Below are positions 1 through 7,670 of a stretch of 64,000 bases of DNA, in pieces. The DNA comes from Entomohabitans teleogrylli. Lineage in GTDB: Bacteria; Pseudomonadota; Gammaproteobacteria; Enterobacterales; Enterobacteriaceae. How positions within the stretch are numbered: the stretch's first letter is position 1; every line of letters begins with the position of its first letter. The position numbers and the translations under genes were made by a program. Location of the stretch: positions 181,939 to 245,938 of the forward strand of contig NZ_KQ947379.1 in the NCBI RefSeq assembly GCF_001484765.1. The letters run 5' to 3'. The notes beneath the pieces are model-generated. The model ran no database searches. It had not been told where the DNA came from and worked only from the letters and a program-made list of their open reading frames with translations.

Positions 1-300
1 AAAAACAGCAACACCACAGACCGATGCCAGCCAGCATACCAAAACAGGACATCAAGTCATGCCCGGTCCGCGGGATAAGGCCGGGAGTGGAAGGGACCGC
101 GAAGCGGCGATTTCCGTTGCGGGGCCGCGAGGGGTGTCGGGGAGCGAGCGGGACGCTCCCCGGCCCGTTGACTGATAACCGGAGTTAACAAAGGAGCACT
201 AAACATCAAGTGAACGGAAAAAAGCGGAGCTTCAGACTCACACCAGACTCACCGCGTGAGCGGAAAAACAGCCCCCGTCCACCCACCCCACAAATATCAG
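1..300. other. Gene-poor left edge with a GC-rich hairpin
   Basis: No convincing gene is visible. A perfect 9-bp stem (CGGGGAGCG / CGCTCCCCG, 138-162, 7-nt loop) lies here but has no T-run on either strand, so it is not a clear intrinsic terminator. A short leftward open frame from an ATG at 50-52 runs off the left edge and codes for a hydrophobic stretch; it is too short to judge. The next gene to the right ends at 301, so this stretch is the 3' flank of the sulfur operon. Confidence 0.4.
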
Positions 301-1713
301 TCACGGAATCCGCTCCTCTGTCGGCTGCGACTGCGGTTGCGCAGTCACAATCCGGTAGCCGGCCCCCGGGTGCGGCGCCTGCAGACGCGGCCCGGCGCCG
401 AACAGTTTTTCACGCAGCGTTCCCGGACGGTACTCCTGCTTATACACACCGCGCTTCTGCAACTCCGGAATCAACAGTTCCACCACATCGCGGAAGGTCT
501 CATGGGTCACCGCATAAGCGAGGTTGAAACCGTCCACATCGGTCTCTTCCACCCAGCTTTGCAGCTCATCAGCCACGGTCTGCGGGCTGCCCACCAGTAA
601 CGGGCCGAAACCACCAATCCCTACCCAGTCCGCCAGCCCCTCCACCGTCCACTGGCGGTTGGGATCGGCGCTGGAAAACGCCTCCACCGCCGACTGTATG
701 GCGTTAGTTTGCAGGTATTTCAGTACCTGATTCGGCTGATACTGGCCGAAATCGATGCCGGTCCAGCCGGAGATCAGCGCCAGCGCCCCCTCATAACTGA
801 CATAGGAGCGGTACTCCTGCCATTTTGCCCGGGCGGCGCGATCCGTCTCGCCGACAATCACCGTCTGCAGGTTGAAGATCAAAATACTGCGCGGATCGCG
901 CCCGGCCTGCGCCGCGCGACGGCGAATATCGGCCACGGTTTTTTTCAGCAGGGCTTTCGACGGCGCGGCGACAAATACGCACTCGGCGTGCTCAGCGGCA
1001 AACTGTTTACCGCGGCTTGAGGCGCCAGCCTGATAGAGTACCGGGGTACGCTGGGGCGACGGTTCGCACAGGTGAATCCCCGGCACCGAGAAAAATGTTC
1101 CCTGGTGGTTAATCGGGTGGATTTTGCGCGGATCGCTGAAGATCTGCCGCTGCCGATCGCGCACCACCGCCCCCTCTTCCCAGCTCCCTTCCAGCAGCTT
1201 ATAAATCACCTGCAGATACTCATCGGCATAGTCGTAGCGGGCGTCGTGATCGGTCTGCGCCTTGTGGCCGATATTACGCGCCCCGCTTTCCAGATAAGAG
1301 GTGACGATATTCCAGCCCACCCGGCCCTTCGTCAGATGATCCAGGGTCGACAGCCGGCGGGCGAAGGGGTATGGATGTTCAAACGACAGCGAGGCGGTCA
1401 GGCCGAATCCCAGGTGTTCAGTGACCAGCGCCATCGGCGTCACCAACGCCAGCGGATCATTGACCGGCACCTGTGCCGCCTGGCGAATCGCGGCGTCGCC
1501 GTTGCCATTAAGTACGTCGTAAACCCCCAGAACATCGGCGATAAACAGGCCGTCAAACTTACCGCGCTCCAGCAGACGCGCCAGGTCGACCCAGTATTCA
1601 AGGTCTTTATACTGCCAGGAGCGGTCCCGCGGATGGGCCCACAGCCCCGGCGACTGGTGCCCGACACAGTTCATATCAAAAGCGTTAAGGCGAATTTCAC
1701 GTTGCGATGACAT
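301..1713 (-). CDS. NtaA/SnaA/DszA-family FMN-dependent monooxygenase
   Basis: This 470-residue protein belongs to the bacterial luciferase-like (LLM) superfamily, subgroup NtaA/SnaA/DszA. Its N-terminal part resembles that subgroup (LNAFDMNCVGHQSPGLW; SFEHPYPFARRLSTLDHLTKGR; GWNIVTSY). Members use reduced FMN and O2 to attack C-N or C-S bonds, for example in nitrilotriacetate or dibenzothiophene sulfone. The substrate here is unknown; the neighbours suggest an organosulfur compound. The open frame extends to 1758, but the ATG at 1713 is preferred because GGAG precedes it by 6 nt and the family N-terminus starts there. It is the last gene of the leftward operon, 79 bp after the FAD protein. 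Cytoplasmic; it needs reduced flavin from a partner. Confidence 0.8.
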   Translation of the reverse strand: MSSQREIRLNAFDMNCVGHQSPGLWAHPRDRSWQYKDLEYWVDLARLLERGKFDGLFIADVLGVYDVLNGNGDAAIRQAAQVPVNDPLALVTPMALVTEHLGFGLTASLSFEHPYPFARRLSTLDHLTKGRVGWNIVTSYLESGARNIGHKAQTDHDARYDYADEYLQVIYKLLEGSWEEGAVVRDRQRQIFSDPRKIHPINHQGTFFSVPGIHLCEPSPQRTPVLYQAGASSRGKQFAAEHAECVFVAAPSKALLKKTVADIRRRAAQAGRDPRSILIFNLQTVIVGETDRAARAKWQEYRSYVSYEGALALISGWTGIDFGQYQPNQVLKYLQTNAIQSAVEAFSSADPNRQWTVEGLADWVGIGGFGPLLVGSPQTVADELQSWVEETDVDGFNLAYAVTHETFRDVVELLIPELQKRGVYKQEYRPGTLREKLFGAGPRLQAPHPGAGYRIVTAQPQSQPTEERIP

Positions 1714-1792
1714 AGCTTTCTCCATGGTGATGCCGTAGCCGCAAGGCGGCCCGGTCATTCGTTATCATTGTTAAGGGATTAAAAACGCGAAT

Positions 1793-3202
1793 TTATGACT
1801 GCGGGACGGGACATCGTGAAGCGGTAATCTGGCGCAGAGAGGCGAGCACCTCCAGCGCCACGGTATGAGCGTGATCGGCCACCTGGGGCAGCCCCATCAG
1901 TTCGCCAAAGCGCCCGCGCGCTGCGGGCCCCACCACCAGAAGGCGCGGGTTGGCCTCCCCGGCGTGATTAAGGGTTTGCGATCGCTGATTCACCAGCAAC
2001 CCCAGACGTAGCGCATCGGCCTGAATGATCCCATGTCGCGCCAGATCGCGCAGCAGCGGCTGGCTGTCGATCAGCCCGCCGTGGGCCGGGCCGGTGGTCA
2101 CCACCAGCCGATCGACTACCAGTTCCGTCGCACTGCCGCCGCGCTGGCGCAGGAACAGCCGCAATTGTTCCCCCTGCTCCTCCGCCGCCTCAAGACGCGC
2201 GGCCCGGACATCCAGTTCGCCACGCTGGCGACGCGCCGCTATCTCCTGCGCCACCTGTGGAGCGATACGGTAACGGTGGACATCCCACCAACTGCGCAGA
2301 TGGCGTAAAAATCGCTGTTGCTCGCGCAGCGGCAGCGACTGCCAGATATCCTGGCCGTGATGGCGCACCGCATCGAGTACCTTCTGCCAGGGGATCCCCT
2401 GCTCTGCGGCCAGGCGAATGTCGCCGCGTACTCGAGCCAGCCACTGGCGCAGGCTGATTGCCTCACTGACGCTATACTCTGCCGACCAGTCGGGGAATGT
2501 TCCGGACAGGTTGGCGCGCGGCAGCAGCCCGCGGCGGGAAAACGCCAGCACGCGGCCACGGTGACCACGACTACCGAGCGAGGCCACTACGTCCGCCATG
2601 GTCAGCCCGGTGCCGATAATCGCCACCCGATCGGTGATGCCAATATCGTCAAAGCGCGAGGTTTGCCACGGATTAGCGATCACCCCGGGATGATCCGCCA
2701 GCGCCTGCAGAGACGCCGGTAGCGCCGGCGGCGGATGGCTGACCGCCAGCACCACGACATCGGCCTCCAGACGCTGGCCGCTGGCGGTGATCACCGCGTT
2801 CTGTTCCTGAGCGACGGCGTGTTCGCGCAGATGGCTGAACGCCACGCCGGGTTTATCAACCGCTTCCATCAGACGCTGGTGCACATAGCGGCCAAACCAG
2901 GCGCGCTGCGGCCACACTGCGCCGTCCGGGGTACCTGCCGCGGTATCTTGCTCAAACGCCGGCTGCTGGCGATACCAGCGGTCAAAATCGCCCTCCGCGC
3001 TTTCACTGAGCTGCATGCGCGCCGCCGGCACATTAATGCGGTGTGCCGGCTCCGGGGTGGAATACGCTACCCCATGCCCCGGCAGATCGCGCGGCTCAAG
3101 CAGCGTAATACGCAGCGGCGCCTCGCTATGGCGCGCCAGCTGGACAGCCAGCGCCGCGCCGCTGAAACCACCGCCGACGATCACCACATGGCATTCATCC
3201 AT
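1793..3202 (-). CDS. FAD/NAD(P)-binding protein (NAD_binding_9-type)
   Basis: A 469-residue flavoprotein with an N-terminal dinucleotide fold: GGGFSGAALAVQLAR at about residues 10-24 gives GxGxxG, and LLEPRDLPGHGVAYSTPEPAHRINVPAARM fits the FAD/NAD(P)-binding family of YdhS type. A second nucleotide motif (IIGTGLTMADVVASLG) lies mid-protein. The reaction is unknown. Its start overlaps the sfnG stop by 8 bp (ATGGATGA), so the two are translationally coupled. No SsuE- or MsuE-type FMN reductase is seen in this operon, so a role in supplying electrons or reduced flavin to the neighbouring monooxygenases is possible but only inferred. Confidence 0.75.
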   Translation of the reverse strand: MDECHVVIVGGGFSGAALAVQLARHSEAPLRITLLEPRDLPGHGVAYSTPEPAHRINVPAARMQLSESAEGDFDRWYRQQPAFEQDTAAGTPDGAVWPQRAWFGRYVHQRLMEAVDKPGVAFSHLREHAVAQEQNAVITASGQRLEADVVVLAVSHPPPALPASLQALADHPGVIANPWQTSRFDDIGITDRVAIIGTGLTMADVVASLGSRGHRGRVLAFSRRGLLPRANLSGTFPDWSAEYSVSEAISLRQWLARVRGDIRLAAEQGIPWQKVLDAVRHHGQDIWQSLPLREQQRFLRHLRSWWDVHRYRIAPQVAQEIAARRQRGELDVRAARLEAAEEQGEQLRLFLRQRGGSATELVVDRLVVTTGPAHGGLIDSQPLLRDLARHGIIQADALRLGLLVNQRSQTLNHAGEANPRLLVVGPAARGRFGELMGLPQVADHAHTVALEVLASLRQITASRCPVPQS

Positions 3203-4289
3203 GGGCCAGCTCCGGCGTCAATTGTTGCTCCAGATCGCGCACCAACGGAATCACCTCGCGGCCGAAAAACTCCACCTCTTCCTGGCAGTGCAGGAAGCCA
3301 AGCAGCAGCAGATCGACCCCGGCGCGTTTGTAATCGATAATCCGCCGGGCGATTTGCTGCGGGGTGCCGATAAGCCCGGGTTTAAAGCCATCGTTATACT
3401 GCACCAGATCCTCAAAAGTTGATTTCGCCCAGTTGCCCTCTTTTTCCGGGGAGGCGTTGCCGGCATTCTGCACTTCATGCTGGAAGCCTTTCACCGCTTC
3501 GATATCGGCATGGTCGAGGATCTCCTGCAACTGCGCCTGCGCTTCCTGTTCGGTAGCGCGGGCAATCACAAAGGCATTCATACCAATCTTCACGCTATGG
3601 CCATTTTCCGCGGCCTTGCGCTGAATATCATCGACCTGAGCACGGATCCCCTCCGGCGTGTTGCCGTTGGTGAAATACCAGTCCGATACCCGGGCCGCCA
3701 TATCCCGCGCCGCCCGGGAACTACCGCCCTGGAAAATTTCCGGGCGCGGATCGACGGGTTTCGGTTTCAGGCGATAATCGCGAAAACGGTAAAAATCCCC
3801 GGCGAAACTAAATGACGCCTCCTCCCAGACCCCTTTCAGGCAGCGGATAAACTCTTCGGAACGCAGGTAGCGCTCTTCATGATCCAGCCACGGCTCGCCA
3901 ATAGCCTTAAACTCGCCGCGAAACCAGCCGCTGACGATATTCACCGCAATACGCGGCCCGTAGAGATGGCTGATGGTGGCGACCTGCTTGGCCGCCAGCG
4001 CCGGATTCCACGGGCCGGGCAGCAGCGCGGCGATCACCTTCAGCCGTTCAGTGGCGGCCAGCAGATCCTGGGAAAAGGTCACCGACTCATGCTGATTGTC
4101 GGCCCCGTAGCCGGCGGTAAAACGGATTTGGGTTAGCGCATAGTCAAACCCGGCCTGCTCGGCGATACGCGCCAGCTCGCGGTTATAAGGGGCATCCCAG
4201 TGGGTGCGCTGCGGTACCTTACTGACCACCAGGCCCCCGGACACGTTGGGCACCCAGTAGGCAAACTGCAGTGGACGCTGTGCTGTCAT
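3195..4289 (-). CDS. FMNH2-dependent dimethylsulfone monooxygenase (SfnG-type)
   Basis: A 364-residue LLM-superfamily protein. The N-terminus (FAYWVPNVSGGLVVSK), the stretch RFTAGYGADNQHESVTFSQDLLAATERLKVIAALLPGPW and the motif VNIVSGWFRGEFKAIGEPWLDHEERYLRSEEFI are typical of SfnG. SfnG oxidises dimethylsulfone to methanesulfinate with reduced FMN and O2, releasing a C1 sulfur product that MsuD/SsuD-type enzymes degrade further. The start is supported by GAGGAG 7 nt upstream. It lies 11 bp after ssuD and overlaps the FAD protein. The substrate is inferred from the family; related methylated sulfur compounds are possible. Confidence 0.85.
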   Translation of the reverse strand: MTAQRPLQFAYWVPNVSGGLVVSKVPQRTHWDAPYNRELARIAEQAGFDYALTQIRFTAGYGADNQHESVTFSQDLLAATERLKVIAALLPGPWNPALAAKQVATISHLYGPRIAVNIVSGWFRGEFKAIGEPWLDHEERYLRSEEFIRCLKGVWEEASFSFAGDFYRFRDYRLKPKPVDPRPEIFQGGSSRAARDMAARVSDWYFTNGNTPEGIRAQVDDIQRKAAENGHSVKIGMNAFVIARATEQEAQAQLQEILDHADIEAVKGFQHEVQNAGNASPEKEGNWAKSTFEDLVQYNDGFKPGLIGTPQQIARRIIDYKRAGVDLLLLGFLHCQEEVEFFGREVIPLVRDLEQQLTPELAHG

Positions 4290-4300
4290 GATCTCTCTCC

Positions 4301-5473
4301 TCAGCTGGCGCTGACCTGTTTCACCGGACGGCGATCGCCGCCGATGGTTTCACCAAACGGGCCGGTGTTGACAGTTTTTTGCCGCTGCTGACCGTTACCC
4401 GCCAGCGGCAGCAGCGGCATCACCAGCTCAGCGAAGCGATGCGCCTCCTCAAGGTGCGGATACCCGGAAAGCACAAAATGGCTGATGCCCAGCGCCTGAT
4501 ATTCACGAATGCGTTCCGCGACCTGCTGCGGACTGCCCACCAGCGCGGTACCGGCGCCGCCGCGTACCAGGCCGACCCCGGCCCACAGATTCGGGCCAAT
4601 ACGCAGATTGTCCCGGGAACCGCTGTGCAGCGCGCTCATCCGCGCCTGGCCGGTCGAGTCCATACGCGCAAAGATCTGCTGCGCCTGGGCTATCGTCTCA
4701 TCATCAAGGTGGGCAATCAGGCGATCGGCAGCGGCCCACGCCTCTTCTTCGGTTTCACGCACAATGACATGCAGGCGAATACCATATTGCAGAGTACGGC
4801 CGCGGGCCGCGGCGCGCTCGCGAACCACCGCCAGTTTTTCCGCCACCTGAGCCACCGGTTCCCCCCAGGTCAGATAACTGTCGATCTGTTCGGCGGCCAC
4901 ATCAATCGCCGCTTCGGAAGATCCGCCAAAGTAGAGCGGTGGCCCGTTTTCCTGTATCGGCGGGAACAGCAGTTCGGCACCTTCAACATGAATATGTTTG
5001 CCGATGTAATCCACTTTTTCTCCTTTCAGAAGGCGGGAATAGACATCGAGAAACTCGCGGGTCACCTCATAGCGCTCCTGGTGACTGAGAAAAATACCGT
5101 CACCTTTGTTCTCCACCGGATCGCCGCCGGTCACCACATTAATCAGCAGGCGCCCTTCAGACAGCCGGTCGAGGGTGGAAGCCATCCGCGCCGCCAGGGT
5201 CGGCGGCTGCAATCCCGGGCGTACCGCCACCAGAAAGCGCAGGCGACGGGTCAACGGCGCCAGCGCCGACGCCACCAGCCACGAGTCTTCGCAGCTTTTA
5301 CCGGTGGGGATCAACACCCCGTAGTAACCCAGGTTATCCGCCGCCAGCGCCACCTGCTGCAGATAGGGAAGATCAACAGGTCGACCGCCGTGGGAAGTGC
5401 CCAGATAGCGGCCATCGCCGTGGGTGGGCAGGAACCAGAAGACTTTGATATTTTCGTTGCGCTGTTCGGTCAT
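4301..5473 (-). CDS. Alkanesulfonate monooxygenase, FMNH2-dependent (SsuD-type)
   Basis: 390 residues, the usual SsuD length. Recognised from [73 protein letters not shown] and [12 protein letters not shown]. SsuD splits C1-C10 alkanesulfonates into aldehyde and sulfite with FMNH2 and O2, freeing sulfur for cysteine synthesis. It is the first gene of the operon; AAGGA precedes the ATG. A sigma54-type promoter lies about 70 bp upstream on the same strand. The ssuE, ssuA, ssuB and ssuC genes usually linked to ssuD are not in this window, so transport and flavin reduction must be supplied elsewhere. Confidence 0.9.
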   Translation of the reverse strand: MTEQRNENIKVFWFLPTHGDGRYLGTSHGGRPVDLPYLQQVALAADNLGYYGVLIPTGKSCEDSWLVASALAPLTRRLRFLVAVRPGLQPPTLAARMASTLDRLSEGRLLINVVTGGDPVENKGDGIFLSHQERYEVTREFLDVYSRLLKGEKVDYIGKHIHVEGAELLFPPIQENGPPLYFGGSSEAAIDVAAEQIDSYLTWGEPVAQVAEKLAVVRERAAARGRTLQYGIRLHVIVRETEEEAWAAADRLIAHLDDETIAQAQQIFARMDSTGQARMSALHSGSRDNLRIGPNLWAGVGLVRGGAGTALVGSPQQVAERIREYQALGISHFVLSGYPHLEEAHRFAELVMPLLPLAGNGQQRQKTVNTGPFGETIGGDRRPVKQVSAS

Positions 5474-5541
5474 AATGCTTTTCCTTTATAACTATATCCA
5501 ATATTCATCGAAGCGATGTTCTCTTTTAGTTATAAGTCATT

Positions 5542-5558
5542 AAGCGAAAAGCGTGCCA
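5542..5558 (-). promoter_or_regulatory. Sigma54 (-24/-12) promoter of the sulfonate operon
   Basis: On the minus strand the sequence is TGGCACGCTTTTCGCTT. The invariant GG and GC are separated by exactly 10 bases, matching the RpoN consensus (TGGCACG-N4-TTGCW) at nearly every position. Transcription would start near 5532 and run leftward into ssuD. It lies 84 bp upstream of the ssuD start and beside a gene for a sigma54 activator. Confidence 0.8.
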
Positions 5559-5620
5559 GGTTGGGAAATAAAAATTAATGTTATTTTTCAATCAATTATA
5601 AAAAATGACGCACAGACCCG

Positions 5621-5638
5621 TTGCTGCATTTGCAGCAA
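5621..5638. promoter_or_regulatory. Palindromic candidate activator site 1
   Basis: TTGCTGCATTTGCAGCAA is an 8-bp perfect inverted repeat around a TT centre. It lies 63 bp upstream of the -24 end of the sigma54 promoter and shares its core (TTGCA..TGCAA type) with a second palindrome 17 bp further on. This is where a sigma54 enhancer-binding protein would be expected to bind. Assignment to the adjacent activator is inferred. Confidence 0.6.
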
Positions 5639-5654
5639 TTCACCGACAGCCTCT

Positions 5655-5668
5655 GTTGCATTTGCAAC
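5655..5668. promoter_or_regulatory. Palindromic candidate activator site 2
   Basis: GTTGCATTTGCAAC has 6-bp perfect arms around TT. The core GCATTTGC is identical to that of site 1. The two centres are 32 bp apart, about three helical turns, so bound dimers would lie on the same face of the DNA. Confidence 0.6.
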
Positions 5669-5744
5669 GATACCCACAGTATTTGCCGGTATTTCGCCGT
5701 CGCAAGCCGGGATAAGGTCTAAGCGTCAACCGCAGGAGACCGCT

Positions 5745-7670
5745 ATGCAAAACCTTCACCACGGACAAACAGATACCCCGGAACTGGTCGATCCCGCTTC
5801 ACGGGCATTTCGCAATCTGCTCGACCGGCTGGCCCCTACCGACGCCACGGTATTGATCGTTGGGGAAACCGGTACCGGCAAAGAGGTGGTGGCCCGCTAT
5901 CTGCACCACCACAGCCCGCGCCGCCATCAGCCCTTCCTGGCGGTCAACTGCGGCGCGCTGAGCGAAAGCCTTGCCGAAGCGGAACTGTTCGGGCATGAAA
6001 AAGGCGCCTTTACCGGCGCGGCGCAGTCCCGCCCCGGCTGGTTCGAAGCGGCGGAAGGCGGCACTCTGCTGCTTGATGAGATTGGCGAACTGAGCATGGC
6101 GCTACAGGTGAAGCTGCTGCGGGTGCTACAGGAGCGGGAAATCACCCGGGTAGGCTCCCGGAAACCAGTCCGTATTAATGTGCGGGTGATTGCCGCCACC
6201 CACGTTGACCTGTTACAGGCGATCCGCGAACGGCGCTTTCGTGAAGACCTCTGGTACCGACTGAATATTGCCGCCGTAGAGCTACCGCCGCTGCGTCAGC
6301 GCCGGGAAGATATTCCGGTACTGGCCAGCCATTTTCTGGCGCTTTATGCCCGCCGGCTGGGCCGGCCAACGCGCCGTCTGGCGCCGGAGACCCTTGACGC
6401 GCTGGTAGAGTATAGCTGGCCGGGCAATGTGCGCGAACTGGAAAATACCCTGCATAACGCGGTGCTGCTGAGTAAAGAAGAGATCATTACCCCCGACCAG
6501 TTGCGGCTGAACGTCTATGCCGAAAAAACGCCGCGCGCCCACCCGCAAGACGATATCGCGGAGGTGCTCCAGCGGCTACTGGTCGGCGGACAGCCGCAGG
6601 CCTGGCAGCACGTCACCCGGACCCTGCTTAACAGCGCGCTTTCCCTGTGCGACGGCAATCAGACCCAGGCGGCCGCGATGCTCGGTATCAGCCGCAATAC
6701 GCTGCGCACCCAGCTTGCTAACCAGGGCGTCATTCGCCCGCGGCGTAAACCGGCTGGCGCCGCCATCGCCTTCGTCCCGCAGGGGCGTGAATTGCGTATC
6801 GGCTATCAGAAATTCGGCAACCTCGGCATGCTGAAGGCGCGTCAGACCCTGGAGCAGGCGCTGGCGCCGCTGAATGTCGATGTCCTGTGGAGCGAATTTC
6901 CCGCCGGCCCCCAGCTACTGCACGCGCTACAGCATCACGACATCGACTTTGGCGCCACCGGCGAAGTGCCGCCCATCTTCGCCCAGGCCAGCGGTAGCTC
7001 ACTCCAGTACGTCGCCTGGGAACCACCGGCCCCGGACAGCGTGGCGCTGGTGGTGCCGCAGACCAGTAGCATCCGCGCTCCGGAGGATTTACGCGGCAAA
7101 CGCATTGCGGTAAACCGCGGATCGAACGTCCACTGGCTGTTGATGCAGTTGCTTGACGAAGCCGGATTGAGTCAGGACGAAGTGCGGATCGTCTATACTC
7201 CGCCGCGTATCCCGCTGACCCCCAGCGATTACCGGGCGGTGGATGCGTGGATGATGTGGGATCCGCTGCTCAGCGATGCCCTGAGCGAAGGGACGCTGCG
7301 CGTGGTTGCTAACGGGCAACGGCGGGTCAATAATCACCTGTTCTATCTTGCCAGCCGCGAGTGGGCCGGACAGAACCAGGATGTGATGCCGCTGTTGCTG
7401 GCCGCCCTGCAACAGAGCGGGCAGTTTATTGACCGCGAACGCCGTCAGGCCGCCGCGCTGCTGGCCGGGGAATTAAACCTTAGCGCCGCGGCGCTGGAGC
7501 AGGCGCTGGCGCGGCGCAGCCACCAGACACAAACGATGGACAGCCAGATCGTGCGCGAACAGCAGCGCATCGCCGATCGCTTTTACGCGCTCGGCCTGAT
7601 CCCGACGCCGGTACGGATACGCGATGCGGTCTGGCAAAGCCCGGTGCCGCTGGCCGTGGACCAGCACTAA
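5745..7670 (+). CDS. Sigma54-dependent activator fused to an SsuA-like substrate-binding domain
   Basis: A 641-residue regulator. Residues 12-255 form the AAA+ domain of sigma54 activators: Walker A GETGTGKE (40-47), intact sigma54-contact loop GAFTGA (87-92), Walker B GGTLLLDEIGEL (105-116) and WPGNVRELEN (225-234). A Fis-type helix-turn-helix follows (about 293-330, QTQAAAMLGISRNTLRTQL). Residues about 348-625 are a periplasmic-binding-protein fold like SsuA/TauA (RIGYQKFGNLGMLKARQTLE; DFGATGEVPPIFAQASG; GKRIAVNRGSNVHWLL; AVDAWMMWDPLLSDAL). There is no usual N-terminal sensor and no signal peptide, so the binding domain probably senses a sulfonate in the cytoplasm. The start at 5745 has AGGAG upstream; an upstream in-frame ATG at 5553 is rejected because it lies on the divergent promoter. 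Activation of the divergent monooxygenase operon is inferred. Confidence 0.85.
   Translation: MQNLHHGQTDTPELVDPASRAFRNLLDRLAPTDATVLIVGETGTGKEVVARYLHHHSPRRHQPFLAVNCGALSESLAEAELFGHEKGAFTGAAQSRPGWFEAAEGGTLLLDEIGELSMALQVKLLRVLQEREITRVGSRKPVRINVRVIAATHVDLLQAIRERRFREDLWYRLNIAAVELPPLRQRREDIPVLASHFLALYARRLGRPTRRLAPETLDALVEYSWPGNVRELENTLHNAVLLSKEEIITPDQLRLNVYAEKTPRAHPQDDIAEVLQRLLVGGQPQAWQHVTRTLLNSALSLCDGNQTQAAAMLGISRNTLRTQLANQGVIRPRRKPAGAAIAFVPQGRELRIGYQKFGNLGMLKARQTLEQALAPLNVDVLWSEFPAGPQLLHALQHHDIDFGATGEVPPIFAQASGSSLQYVAWEPPAPDSVALVVPQTSSIRAPEDLRGKRIAVNRGSNVHWLLMQLLDEAGLSQDEVRIVYTPPRIPLTPSDYRAVDAWMMWDPLLSDALSEGTLRVVANGQRRVNNHLFYLASREWAGQNQDVMPLLLAALQQSGQFIDRERRQAAALLAGELNLSAAALEQALARRSHQTQTMDSQIVREQQRIADRFYALGLIPTPVRIRDAVWQSPVPLAVDQH

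Noticed and set aside
4379..5491. 370-codon open frame opposite ssuD
   Set aside because: Shadow of ssuD, no ribosome site, no recognisable domain.
5553..5744. Upstream extension of the sigma54 activator
   Set aside because: It would overlap the -24/-12 element and both palindromes; the ATG at 5745 has AGGAG before it and begins at the AAA+ domain.
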